Shown piece by piece: positions 11,460 to 22,635 of a stretch of 64,000 nucleotides of DNA. The stretch's first letter is position 1; each line of letters opens with the position of its first letter. The position numbers and the translations under genes were made by a program. A model generated the notes under the pieces. The model saw only the letters and a program-made list of their open reading frames with translations, was not told where the DNA came from and made no database searches. Location: positions 31,062,001 through 31,126,000 of the forward strand of contig OZ316891.1 in assembly GCA_973895155.1 (NCBI GenBank), read 5' to 3'. This stretch comes from Marsupella aquatica. Its lineage: Eukaryota; Marchantiophyta.

Positions 11460-11640
11460 ATCGGGAAACCTAAAACTTGTCCGACTATGGATCCAATTCT
11501 TACAGCATCGGAACAAGCGATGCTATAATTATCAGAAACATAGTGGATGTCCGATTCTTACAGCATCGGACCCCTCTTGTTAATTCCTTGTATTACTCAT
11601 GTCCGAAGTCTTTTCCGATAGAATAACTATGGCAATTAAT
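11460..11640. repeat. TATCGGA repeats, block 3
   Basis: Copies of CAGCATCGGA, GTCCGAT and TCCGATAG upstream of the minus-strand ORF start. They may serve as a promoter-proximal binding block for that gene. Confidence 0.5.
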
Positions 11641-12316
11641 TTGGTTGTATGTTTGATGACCCTATGTTGGTTCTATGTGTTTAAGTAGGGTTTTAGGGAT
11701 AGGGTGGACCGTTGGAGCCGCGGTCCCTTCTCATTGTGTGGTTTGGAGGTGGTTGGTATGTATAGATGTTGCGAGTTATATTTGAGAGTTGTGTGGTATT
11801 TACATTGTGACATTTTGGGGGAAAAATATGGATTCACCTAGCTAGCTAACCTTATGCACAGTGACATGCCAAATTTTGCAGTTCTTTTTTGTAGAGGGTT
11901 AAGTCACTCAGTTTTTGCGGAGGGTTAGGTTGCTGAGCTTTTTTGGGGGTCCATTTTTGTAATGCATCATGCACAGCGAGAGCCTGCACTTCTGAAAGGT
12001 ATGGTTGGACCACTCTAAAAGGTTCTGGAGGTGAATGTTGGGAGGTGCCCGACATAGGTTGGCCCCCTAGCCAACTATAATTATGGTCATACAGAGGTTA
12101 ATTATTGATCTTGTTCCACACTAATTAAGTTGAAGTGTTCTTGTGCAGTAATTTCAGACTAGTCTTAGCATATAGTCTAAGGCCAAGATCCTAGTTGGCA
12201 CTGCAGAGCGCGGGTCTCATTAAGGTATTATTGATTAAAACATTTTTTTTTTTTGCCTAAAGACATATATATGTAAATCACAATGGTGCGGATTCTAAAA
12301 TATATTGACATTGTGT
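11641..12316. other. Non-coding stretch upstream of the SET frame
   Basis: No recognised domain in either direction. A 67-codon minus-strand frame (11852-12055) has no motif I can name. It may hold the promoter of the zinc-knuckle/SET gene; I see no clear TATA box. Confidence 0.35.
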
Positions 12317-13580
12317 ATGGATGATGGGCAGATGTCCAGTTTTGGGAGTTCTGAGTTGGACTCAGACTCAACCTCGTCATCTTCTGAGGGGGACGTTCCT
12401 CCTCCCCCTCCTTGGACTCAATGTCCTCCTCCTATAGGACCTATTCCATGCTGGTGTGTTAGATGTAAAGGCATGGTGGTTCGTCAAGCCTGGGAAGCCA
12501 TTGAGCACATTGAGCACTATGGCCGACATGAGGGTGATTTACCTGGATATTCTGCTCGCCAGGTATGCATAATTTATTGCGCTTGGAGACATTGATATGC
12601 ACAAGTTGTAACATTGCACCCATACATTTATTAATTGTTGGTATTTTTTGTGATTGAATAGGTGCCTCGTAGGACCTCTCCTCCATTGGTCTCTAATGAC
12701 TTATGGGTAAACACACTTTTGGCTGGTGCAAGAGAGTTGTTAGCAGCATCATCAGATCCCCCTCAATGTAGCCTCCCTTGTGTTGATCCGGAGACTATAC
12801 CAATTCCATCTAGGGTTGGTCGCACCCGAGCACGTTCCCAAAGACAACGGCGTCGTTATGAACCCTTGGGTGTGCATGAGACCGAGGACCAAGTTCTGCA
12901 CCATACTCATAGAGTACCGCCAGGAGAGTCCGACTATGTGGAAGTGGAAGGGAGGTTGGGGCTTTCATATGTCACTGGGAAGGCATTGACAGTCTTGAAG
13001 GATTTCTCATCTGAGAGATTCAAAATACCCCCTGGCCTAACCACTGACACTCCTATCCACATATGGGGTCACCAATGGATAGTGAAGACATCCTCCCTTG
13101 GTCCTGACATAGGATTTGGCGTATTTGCCTTGGAGGACATTTTGGTCCCTGCAAAGTCATGGGACCCGAGGTTATGATGGGGAGCACCTATTTCCATATA
13201 TTGGTCCTGTATACACTTCAAAAAGTTGGAACATTCTATTGCGCCAACACCCATCTTGGGGTGTCTATGCATTGCAAATGGATTCTGATCCAGATGAGGT
13301 CATGCGGAGGCCTTGGCATTCTCGGATGATTGATGGGGACCCTGTTCGCTCCGACAACATAGCCGGGTACATCAATAGTACTCGTGGGAGAGGGAGAGGA
13401 CTTAGGCCTAATGTTGAGTGGATACAAATATTTGGTCCACCTAGAGAGCCTTATTATGTAAAACACATGGATGACCATGTCATGACTGTAGCCATTACAA
13501 CCATTAGGGCTGGCGAGGAGTTGTTTTGCGACTATGAGTGGGATGCTCCCAAGAAAGCATTCCTTTCTCACCCTGTGTAG
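12317..13580 (+). pseudogene. Zinc-knuckle plus SET-domain protein inside a CACTA-like transposon
   Basis: Exon 1 (ATG 12317 to 12562) encodes an acidic Ser-rich start, a poly-Pro stretch, and CWCVRCKGMVV followed by EHIEHYGRH, a Cys/His pattern like the transposase-associated domain of plant CACTA proteins. A canonical 99-bp GT-AG intron (12563-12661) keeps the frame. Exon 2 runs through WIVKTSSLGPDIGFGVFALE, the start of a SET domain. A frameshift near 13150-13160 moves to the next frame, which carries IGPVYTSKSW, SDNIAGYINSTRGRG, RPNVEWIQIF and GEELFCDYEWD, fitting the SET NHxC-like and GEELxxDY motifs with NVEW in place of NHS. SET domains methylate protein lysines; whether this one is active is doubtful given the shift and the non-canonical motif. 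It sits about 390 bp before TNP2 once gypsy A is removed. Confidence 0.7.
12563..12661 (+). other. GT-AG intron in the zinc-knuckle/SET frame
   Basis: Donor CAG|GTATGC and acceptor TGAATAG|GTG bound a 99-bp AT-rich intron. Both exons are phase 0 and remain open across the junction, which is good evidence that this was once an expressed eukaryotic gene. Confidence 0.7.
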
Positions 13581-13640
13581 GGCAGACATGTATATACCAC
13601 CTCTTTTGTTGAACATAAAATACATGACAATGTTTCCAAA

Positions 13641-13645
13641 CAAAT
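13641..13645. repeat. Target-site duplication of element A, left (caaat)
   Basis: caaat immediately precedes the LTR start TGTGACAC; the identical five bases follow the LTR end at 37895-37899. Confidence 0.85.
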
Positions 13646-14199
13646 TGTGACACGGGTAACATGTCACTTGACCGAACCCAGGTCATAGATTAGGACTTAT
13701 ACGGTCATTAGGACCGTAGCCATAGTGTAGAATAGCACGTATAGCCGTCTGTTGCCATTATGATTAGATTAGGAGTAGGTTAAGATGATCGAATCATTAC
13801 GAGTTCAGGAAGGGGATTATTACGCGCGACCGAGGTACGGTGGCGGCAGTGGAGTAAAATTCAGTTAGAAGAATCACGCTTGGACCGAGGCGCCAACTTC
13901 AGCTCGCTATCAATGACCAAAACGGCCTGGCCTTCTCACGCTCGGGCTCATCCTGGCACCTCCATAAGAGAGGAGCCGATGGTGCTGCGGGTCATTTGCT
14001 CATGTCTACCTTTCTTTGAATTCGCGGACGTTGCCACCCACTTGCCCTGCTGATCGAATCGAGTTGACCTTTACAAGGAGATTATCGAGGGAGAAGAGCG
14101 GAATGTGGCGAGATTTAGTCAGGACGAGCGAGGCCTCCACGAGACAGAGGACCAGCCGGGTGGGAACGCGGACTCAACGAACCGGACTACGAGGTTAGT

Positions 14200-16248
14200 A
14201 TGACCCTCACAGCCTTGGGATTTTGGACCTTGTTTGGCGAGGTAGGTGCTAAGTTCTCTGAGACTTACTGGTACTCTTGCCCCGAGAAAGCCGCTTACGA
14301 ACGAAGATACGCGAGGCTGGTGACCAAGGTAGCACTGGTTAATTGCGAAAGGACAGCCATCACCAGGGATTCCAACTACAACGAGCTGCGAGACTACATC
14401 ACCGAACTATATCTCAGCGAGGAAGGGCTTAGATCGGTAGCTGAGGCGATTCTTGAAGTTCCAGCGAAGTTCTTTAAGCTAAAGGGCAACCAGCGGCTTA
14501 CTCAAGCAGAGTTCGACAAGATTCCGGGGTACTTAGACCAGCAGATCGCAGCCGAAAAGCGCCAGGAAGACATCAGCAGACAACGGGAAGCGGCGCGTAA
14601 TCTTACATTCCTCGGGGAAAGCTCCAACGCCTTCAACTAGGATATGGCTACCCCGATACCACCAGTGCCTCAACCGATGACGACCGGAGTACCGCCGAAC
14701 CAGTCCCAAGTCTGTCCAGTAATCAACACGGAGTGTTCTTCGGGTTCCGAGCGAGCTAGTCCGCAACTCGAACATCGTCCTCGTAAGCGGCCAAGGACTA
14801 CGACGGCCCCCGAATCAACACGGACCGACGCTGCGCCTGCACCTGCCCCGACAAACCTCCCGACCAACCAGACCCGACGGCCCCCGGATAACCCGAAGTC
14901 CAACTTATTACAGGTAATCCGCGTCCCTGAAGTAGTCTGGATCGCGATCAAGAAACTCGAACATGCGGACTATCTCAAGGAGCATCAGTTGGAGCGGTTC
15001 GCCCACTTGCTATGGAGGCCGTGCGCCGCCGGGCCGAAGGAGATTTGTGAGTTCATCTCCAATTTCGACACTGACGCGTCGACCACCAGGGTTTCAGGGC
15101 AAGCCTTATCACTCACGGAGCATCGGTTAACGCAAATCTTCTGCCTACCAACCGGGCCGGTGCCGGTGGAAATCCGAATTCGGGATAAGAAGTATACGCC
15201 GCGGCACTTCAAACCCGAGGGTAAGACGGACAACGGATACAAGCAGGGGGCGTGCACCAACTTAACCTGTATGGAGCGGCTTAACTTCATACGGACTACC
15301 CTACACATGATTGAGCCACGATCCAAGATTTCCCTCTACACGATCGTGCAGGTGGAACAGTACAAACGATGAAATTGGGCCCAATTCTTCTACCAAAGAT
15401 TCTCGGGGGAGCTAAAGCGGGCTCAGGGTGGTATGGCTATTGGGGGGAAGACTTACTTGGGAAGTCATATCGCCATTATCCTCGCCTGGTACAAGGCACG
15501 GCGGGAGGCCAGAGGAAAGAATATGGCCACCTCAGCCCCGGGTAATGTCACCCCTGCCCCAGAGGAGGCAACCCCGACTACGCGGACTACCGTCCCTCGG
15601 GCAAACCCCGAGCCGGAAGCCCCGACTAATACTCCGCCACCGCCCCCTGTGGAAATTCTGCCGCCCCCTTCTGTCGAGCCTCCGCTACCCGCAGTACAAC
15701 CACCCCCAATCCCTCCACCACCTGAAGAGACCTTCCCCTCCCAAACGCTGACTACGGAGGAGCTCATTGCCCCTGCCGAGGAACCACCGGTACCCGAGAG
15801 GATGGAGGACTACCAAGTAGCCCCGGGGACCATGGCCTACGACCTGGTCTAGAAGTTTAGCCAGACTATGTCTGGGGAGCTGGCGACGTACATCGGACAA
15901 CAAGTCTCGGCGTACTTTCAACCAGCCTTCTTCATGTTAGAGCACCAACCACGGATCGTAAGCCGCCTGGAAGAAGAACTCATGGCGAAGGGTGGAAGCA
16001 GGCGCAGTGCGAGGCAGTTAAGTCAGCGGCATCTTTTGGTTAGGCGTAACGACAGAATGACTGTCATTAGGCGCCGATTAGCGGCAGTAAGAAGAATTAG
16101 GGCCGGATCAGTTAGGATCAGCCAACGTAGGATGGAGTCCATCAACGGACTAGAATTAGTCAGTAGGCTTGGCCGTTGCCATTCCGGTCGGCACCTTGTC
16201 GTCGATGGTCAACCAGTCAGTGCGGCGCGGCCAGTAGTCAGTAGGTAG
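14200..16248 (+). pseudogene. LTR-borne aORF of element A (plant-transposon-protein-like), three stops
   Basis: A single frame of about 683 codons interrupted by stops at 14638-14640, 15370-15372 and 15850-15852. The N-terminal part (FWTLFGEVGAKF, RSVAEAILEVPAKFF) is similar to the start of the aORF in solo LTR X. A Pro-rich linker follows, then a conserved block with EICEFISNFDTDASTTRVSG, LTEHRLTQIFCLPTG, TTLHMIEPRSKISLYTIVQV and GGKTYLGSH, then a second Pro-rich linker and an Arg-rich tail. The middle block resembles the domain annotated in plants as putative plant transposon protein (a plant-mobile-domain-like fold); that is recollection, not a search. Function unknown. It lies inside the LTR, upstream of gag. 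Confidence 0.7.
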
Positions 16249-16956
16249 TTAGTCAGTAGGTAGTATCCCGGAAGGCAGTATCCTTCGACTCTCCTCCGCG
16301 ATTGTAGTATTTAGACTTCCCCTTCCGCTAAGGAAAGGGGGAGAAGGCTTAGTTATCTCAGCAGAGGGAAGGTGAGGCACGGGGAGTCCCGGCCTGAGCA
16401 GGGTCAGAGTGCACCAAGGAGTGAGAGCCAGAGTCGAGCTTGCTGGGCAAGTGCGAGGCAGGCCTCGTAGAGACTGGGCATCGACTGCCGTTGGGCCTGC
16501 TGACCCCCTTTGAAGTCGAGTCAACCATGTAAAGTGATGCTTCGCTGAGTAAATGTAGTCTTTTCCCCCTAATGTTTCTGCAAGTAACTGGTGTTGTGTG
16601 TATGCTTTGTCTGGGTAAAGGCGCCATTTTAAGGGACGTACCGGGTGCGGACTAATGGTAGGGATTGCCACTCATTGTATGTCACAAGGTCCTATCGTGT
16701 CGATGGCTTGAAAGGCCCCAAGCCGGGAGTTAGTCCGAGTCACTAACTGAGGGAATATTCCAGCGGTGGAAAACAAATATACCTATGACTAGTACAAATT
16801 ATTCAGGTGTTATACCGGTAAGTATATCGACTTAGCCCAACTTAGGGTTAATTGAGGTCACTACACACCTCCTTGCCCGAACCCTCACCCTTACTGGTGG
16901 TCGAGGTCGCACCATGGCACTAAACTGGATTTAAGGCCCAAGTTAGCGGCGCGACA
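16249..16956 (+). other. aORF-to-LTR-end leader of element A
   Basis: Non-coding part of the LTR after the aORF. Short sequence landmarks are shared with the same region of solo LTR X, and the terminal 94 bp (16863-16956) are repeated at the 3' end of the element. Confidence 0.6.
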
Positions 16957-16974
16957 TACGGCGACCGGTTTTTT

Positions 16975-16992
16975 TGGCGCTAGATGGAGGGG
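16975..16992 (+). other. Candidate primer-binding site of element A
   Basis: TGGCGCTAGATGGAGGGG begins 18 bases after the LTR end. The first six bases match the TGGCGC start of aspartate-tRNA-type primer sites (compare the clear one in element C), the rest does not match well. The spacing is larger than usual, so this is tentative. Confidence 0.35.
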
Positions 16993-17071
16993 GCACTCAT
17001 TTTGCCTTACGAGTGGAGCCGTGTAGTGAGCTAGTAACTTTTGATTTTGTACTCGACGTGTAGGAAGGGGC

Positions 17072-20000
17072 ATGCCCCTTACCCGGTCACATTCTGCGTA
17101 TTTACAACAACTGGACGGAGCATCAAGTTTGGAAGAGAATACCGCGTCCGGCGAAGCGGGGAGCTCGGCTTCCCAAGCAGGATCGCGTGCTGTGATGGGT
17201 ACCCAAGCACCAATGGCGGGAGGAACTCCACCGGTTCCACCAGCCCCGCAGGTACCAGGTGCGTTGCGGCCCCCTGCGGCTCAGAACGTGTCTCAGCAAT
17301 CCCGGTTTCACTATCAACCCTTTAAGGGACGACCCACAGACGACCCTGATGAATGGATAGCTGAGTTCGAGGCCACGGCCAAGGCGAATGGTGAGGAAGC
17401 CATTAAGCTAACCATTCTTCCAGGCGTGCTACAAGGAGAAGCGCGCCCGTGGTATAACTTACAACCCCCGGGTTTCACATGGGGCCAGTTCCAAACGGCG
17501 TTCTTGCAAGAATTTCGGCCCGTCGGGATCAAATCTCGGGCCCTGTCAAAAATCGGACGAATGCAAATGGGTAAGCATGACTCACTTCGCAAATTTCTGC
17601 AACGATTCCAGAAGGTTGCCGCCAAGATTCGACCTAAGCCAGATGACTCTCTGCTGAGGAAATGGTTCGTCAACGCGCTACCCCAGAGGATGGCATTCTC
17701 GGTACTAGAAAAGAAGACCACCACTCTGCAACAAGCAATTGATAGTGCCGAATCCTTCAGGGAATCGCACTACGCCTCTCAGCTTAATAGGAGGACCAAG
17801 CATACGAAGAGCAGGAGGTATCATACCTTCAGCGACTCCGACTCTGAGTACGACGAGAAAAAAAGGAAGAAGAAACAATGCCATAAGAAGAAGGTCCGGA
17901 CAAGCTCTTCGTTAGACTCTGATTCAGAGTCTAGTGATTCCTTGTCCAGTAGCCCGACGTCAACTGGCTCATCCTCCAGCGAGCGAGTCAGAGTCTTGTA
18001 ACCACCAAAGAAAGAAGGGATCACGGTCAGATGCGGGTAAACATAAACCGTGAGCCAAAGTCATCACCGCGGACCCAAAGGCTGCTGAGGTAGAAAAGCT
18101 GAACGAAATCACAGACCGACTGAAGGCACTATCGGTGCACTTGGCGGAAAAACCTCCGGACAAAAAGAAACCACCAGAAATCCGAGCACATGCTTGGTGC
18201 TCCAAGTGTTATCAGTCGGGACATGTGGTGCAAGAATGTCCAAGATGGAACACTCGTGTGCACCAGATAGAGTTGGAGCCCGGACAGTCCGAGCCAGAGG
18301 AATACACGATGGAGTACTTCTTCGAGGATCCAGGTGAGGCGGTGTTCCAGATGAGTATGACGGGACCTCGCACTCTAAGCGGCCACAATCCAAGGTTCCA
18401 TACCCCTTATCCATACCCGATGAATGGGCGTGGCCCCCAGATGGTCAGCAATCCAAGTATCCCACCTAAACCCGGAGTTTGGCGGACCCCGGTTTGCTAT
18501 AATTGGGAGAAACCTGGTCACTTTGCCCGAGAGTGCACGGAGCAAAAGAAGCAAGGGGATGGGAGAGCGCTTCCATTGTGCCAAGTTTGTCGAACCGAAG
18601 CACATTCCACGTCAAATTGCCCCTTGGTGCTAGCCGTGAAGGCCGGTGCCGTCAGAGCTGCTCAACCTGCGGCCCCACCAATTACGGATGCAGTAGTACA
18701 AATGGTAATAATGGAATGGCAGGACGACTCCACCAAGTGGATCGACCTCATAGAAGCAGTCGAGCAAACAGGAACACACGCGGACGACGAGTGCTACCGC
18801 GTTTCTACTCGGTCATCCCGCAAGAAGGACAAGTACAAAGAACGAGTTCGGAAGGATGCCCGGCAGGAAGAGGCGGTCGCGGATAAGAATATTCCAATGG
18901 AACCCGATGAGCTAGAAGACTACCAGCGGGATAACCTGAAGCTATTTTACCCGCGAGTAGAGGAACTGGTCAAAAAGCAATTGGAAGCCTACGAGGCCCA
19001 AGAGCACGAAAAAGCCATTAAGAAGGATATTGCCGATGCAAAGGCAGCAGAAGAAGCCGAGGAAGCTGAGACTGCCTTGCAAGCTGAAGTCAAGGGAGCA
19101 GAAGCATTAAAATCTGCGACCCCACCGTCTAACCAATACGACATCAAAAAGGATGTTCAGAACTGTGCAGCTACGGCCACTGTCGGACAACTATTACAGG
19201 ATAACCTGAAGTATCGGCAACAACTCAAGGAGATGCTAATAGGAAAGAGGAGGCGATGGCTACCTCGGGTAAGCACCTTAGCCGACTGTATGATGATTTA
19301 CCAGGACTTAGGAGCGCCGGAAGTCTCTATCGAGATAGCGGGTTGTACTGTTCGGTTTGTACCGGTAGACGGCGGGTCCGGTGTAAACATCATGACGGAG
19401 GACACTTCCGTAAGGTTGGGATATACATCTTATCAACCCACGGCGCGCGCCATTCGGTTAGCAAACGGCGCCAGGATCATGCCACTGGGGACGTTAACCA
19501 AGATATCCACGTGGATTGGAGGCCTCGACTTTTTCCTAAATTACCTAGTGATGCGACCAGTCCGACCCTCTTCTTATCCAGTACTGCTGGGCAGACCCTG
19601 ATTATACGGTGCCCGAGTCGTGACTGACTGGGGAAGGAAGGAATTACGATTCGGTAACCCGACTACGACGGTATCATGGAAGGAAGAAGACTACCAGGGC
19701 GAAACGCCCCAGGAACCCGAAGAATATGACTCGGAGGAGGACATCTCAGAAGAAGAGGTGAATATGGTGGAGTTAATCTCTCGCCTGGATGAAGAGGAAG
19801 TCTTCGGGGTAAGTGCTATCCGAGAAACCCATTTTCTGAACCAGCCCAGGCCAGCGGCCCAAATCAAAACACCCGGGAGGCCAGAAGGAGATGATGCGGC
19901 AACGGGCGGAGCATTCCCCGGAATAGTGAGCCCTAAGAAGGCAGTTGGCCGGCTTGCCTTGCCCGGTTTACCCGAAGAAAACGCTACTCAGACCGCCACT

Positions 20001-20203
20001 CCTCCCACAAAGAAAAAGGTTACCTGGAGCCCCGAGATTCCGTCCGTAGGTTACCTGGAGCCCCAAGGAGCTCCCAAGGGAGCAGCCGACAGTCTGGGAA
20101 CCCGTGGCCTACGATGGCACCAGACTAGAGGAATTGGAGGCTCATCTTGACCGGGCCACGAGAGACCATGTGGATGTAATCCGCAAGGAGCACTATGGCA
20201 ATT
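17072..20203 (+). pseudogene. Element A gag and aspartic protease, frameshifted, split from pol by solo LTR X
   Basis: Starts at ATG 17072. The gag core includes FHYQPFKGRPTDDPDEWIAE, WYNLQPPGFTWGQFQTAFL and LRKFLQRFQKVAAKIRP, followed by an acidic/Ser-rich stretch to 18001. After a frameshift (18001-18135) come CCHC-type knuckles CSKCYQSGHVVQEC, CYNWEKPGHFAREC (second Cys replaced by Trp) and CQVCRTEAHSTSNC, then a coiled-coil-like Lys/Glu/Ala region and a retropepsin with VPVDGGSGVNIM and YPVLLGRP. The expected Trp after GRP is a stop (19599-19601). A further frameshift lies before about 20090. Reading then runs to 20203, where LTR X begins. The protein would form the virus-like particle and process itself; this copy cannot. 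Confidence 0.85.
20199..20203. repeat. Target-site duplication of solo LTR X, left (caatt)
   Basis: caatt precedes the start TGTGATGCC of X; the same five bases follow the X end GTGACA at 34491-34495. Confidence 0.85.
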
Positions 20204-20398
20204 TGTGATGCCGCCGGTACGGCGGTTAATGAGTGATTCAGTCTAACTGCGCTCGGCACGCGCGTTAGGTGGGTCTTAGGCCGCTATTATTAGCATAACG
20301 ACAGTATTTAGGTAATCATTAGGGGTAGGACATCCCCTGGGCCCTCACTCTGTATATATTAAGTGAACCCCCCTGAGAACAGACCCCCCCTTGTACCC

Positions 20399-22231
20399 CT
20401 TCTTAATATTTTTTTTCCATTAAACTATTCCTTATTAATATAAAAATATTAATTTGTGCTATTAAATTTTACCCTTATGTAACTTATAAAAGGGTCTTTT
20501 AGGTAATTGAAATTACCCTTGACTTTTTAAAATTATGAATATCATATAAACATGCAAACTACTCAGAAACATATATTATGTGTAATGATGTTATTTTGCA
20601 TAAGAAACCTGATGTGGGTACAAGTTTTATATAGATTAACAAAATTAGCACCAGATAATTATAGTATCGCTGGTTGCTCATAAACATGTACTAATTAAAT
20701 AGCACATGCTCTACTACCCTGTAAGAATAATTGCAAGTATACTATTGCATATGCATGCATACTATTGTGTATGCATGACTGTATACTATTGCTAAATTAT
20801 TCTATTATAAACTAAACATGATTCTCAGTCGAGTCTGTAAAGATCTCCCTGACTCAAGTAAAGTTCTGTTTGACTCAAGTAAAGTTCCCCATGATCATGA
20901 CTAAGCATGATGATCACTGTGAAGTCACTAACTCAAATACATTTCTTGGCAGCTTCTTTTGTACCTGATACATCAAACTACACATTAGTAACTGATTTTG
21001 GACCATACTCATTACACAAGAAAATCACTACTGAGAAATATGAGAGTAATACCATTAGGTCTTCTTTGGCTGAATTGTTACTTAGACATGCTGGGTAATT
21101 TCTCTGTTATCTCTGCAATCAAAAAATTGATTGAAATGTCAAAGGCATTATCAAAACGTCTATTCAAAAGCTTTTCATACCAATTATATACTTAAAAGGT
21201 ACATGCAATAACCAGGCAATAACTATGACAATTGCTTACCATGTTATATAAGATTAAAGAATTTTGTTTCTGGAAAAATTATCAAGAGAAACTGCATCAT
21301 CTGGATGCAATTGAAAAACTCCTGGGCATAGTGGATCCACTATCAAGTGAACTGTTGATATAACACAGTCCAAATTGATAAATTGTGGATCACACACATT
21401 GTAGGCAAATTTATGCCTACTAGTTCCAATTGGAGAAAACCATTGGAACATAATTGTACATGCCTCCTCACCACCAGGCCTATCAAGCAAATCCAATTCA
21501 CCTATTGCTCTGTCCTGTTTCCCTCCATATTTTTTGTGTATACTTTGTATTCTGCCTATCCACCACATATATTTTGGTGTTGTATTTGAAGACATTATAA
21601 CAGTTGCACCTCTAGGCCTCTTTGGATTTGGAACAAGATCATCTGATCTACTGCCACTTCTCTTTCCTCGTCCTTTTCCTCTCAATGTTCGTGAAATTGC
21701 CTCGGAACTTCTGGTTTCAGGAACATTGTATGTATCATCCTAAAATAATATGCCACAGTCTGAACCTACTGTAACAAACATTGTTTGGGCACCTGCCCTC
21801 ACATTGGGTTTGTCCACTAAATTGTTGAAGTAGTGATTTTGCTTTATCCGGGTCAATCTGTCTTTACTTAGGAGAGGGTTGAGAGTCAACTGGCTAACCA
21901 AAGTACTTTTGTAAATGGATCGATTGTAAACACGTCTCCCAAAACCCATTTGCCTCAACTTATGGATCACAAACCCTAAACCAAACTTGCCTTAGCATAC
22001 CACATAATTAAATTATTGATTTAGTACATGGACACATGTACTAATGAGGTGATGACACATGGACCAACCATAGAGTGACTCGTGTCCTAGGCATTTTGGG
22101 TAACCTTGCATAAAATTCTTGTGACATGTATTTGATAAGAACCTTATTATTAATATTGTGCCAAATGTATATATGGGGATGTTATCTACTTTAAAAATTA
22201 TTGTAAAAATTACTTTGCATTGTATTAAAAA
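20399..22231. mobile_element. AT-rich insertion inside solo LTR X
   Basis: Base composition changes abruptly from GC-rich LTR to AT-rich DNA at about 20400 and back at about 22232. Possible duplication taccc at 20394-20398 and 22232-22236, and imperfect inverted ends (TTCTTAATA on the left; complement of the right end TTTTTAATA). It contains one minus-strand reading frame (21254-21970). The class is uncertain; boundaries could be off by several bases. Confidence 0.45.
21254..21970 (-). pseudogene. Unrecognised basic-then-globular protein, one in-frame stop
   Basis: A minus-strand frame of about 238 codons broken by a TAG at 21742-21740; the frame is the same on both sides. No ATG near the 5' end, so it starts upstream or is an exon. 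After the stop there is a basic patch (LRGKGRGKRSGSRS) and a globular region with YMWWIGRIQSIHKKYGG, ELDLLDRPGG, FQWFSPIG and FINLDCVISTVHL. The spacing of Trp, Gly and the DPQFINLD phrase suggests a small beta-rich module, perhaps BAH-like, but I cannot name it. It probably belongs to the transposon that forms the AT-rich insert. Confidence 0.4.
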
Positions 22232-22339
22232 TACCCTTGCGTCGTTCGCACGTCCGCCCTGTATTAGTAAGACTGAGGGCCCAGGAAGGACATCATTAGG
22301 CAATAAGGGGGACTTCAGGTTTGGGCTGGCGGCGGGTCG

Positions 22340-22368
22340 CTATAGTGTACGATCTACAGTGTGCATAC
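22340..22368. repeat. 29-nt piece identical to the element B LTR minisatellite
   Basis: These 29 bases, upstream of the TATA box of X, are identical to 25762-25790 in the 5' LTR of element B (one full 28-bp minisatellite unit plus one base). The flanks do not match. Confidence 0.75.
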
Positions 22369-22527
22369 CCTTGGAAGGGCCCCTCCCTTGGGTCCGTATA
22401 ACGAACTTAAGGAAGCGGCTACTGACGCACGCTGACTCGGACCGACGGAGTGGCCGGTACACCACAAGCGTGAGCGGTTCAGCCTATGGGCGTCGAGGAG
22501 ACGTCGGGGATCGACAAGCCCTCAAAG

Positions 22528-22536
22528 TATAAAAGG
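22528..22536 (+). promoter_or_regulatory. TATA box of LTR X
   Basis: TATAAAAGG lies 100 bases upstream of the aORF start codon (22636), in GC-rich surroundings. Its place suggests that the LTR transcript begins near 22560 and carries the aORF as its first frame. Confidence 0.65.
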
Positions 22537-22635
22537 GGAGCCAACCCTTTGTAGTGCACCAGTCCATCAGTCCGCGCGCCAGCTTCGACCCCAGCTCTCT
22601 CGTTCTCTCTAGGTCGCCACTACTATCTCCTCTGA

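Larger units (their letters stand above)
7627..13645. mobile_element. CACTA-like DNA transposon (left part), carrying a SET-domain frame
   Basis: The sequence CACTAGTACATTTTATCG at 7627 looks like a CACTA terminus. It is followed by many copies of TATCGGA and its complement at 7640-8090, again at 9960-10130 and 11460-11640, as subterminal repeats of CACTA elements. Between them lie two minus-strand ORFs and the plus-strand zinc-knuckle/SET frame. At 13641-13645 the element is interrupted by gypsy A. Sequence right of gypsy A (from 37900) carries a TNP2 transposase in the same direction as the SET frame and is most simply the continuation. The opposite terminus was not found, so the element may be broken or may end elsewhere. 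Confidence 0.55.
13646..16956 (+). repeat. 5' LTR of element A, 3.3 kb, containing an ORF
   Basis: The left end is fixed by the target-site duplication and TGTG; the right end by the 94-bp match to the 3' end of the element and by the primer-binding candidate just downstream. This makes the LTR 3311 bp and places the degenerate aORF (14200-16248) wholly inside it. The stretch from 16261 to 16956 has recognisable counterparts in solo LTR X (24780-25437), for example CGGGGAGTCCCG and TGCCCGAACC. The 3' LTR is much shorter and matches only at its terminal 94 bp, so it has been deleted or replaced. Confidence 0.72.
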
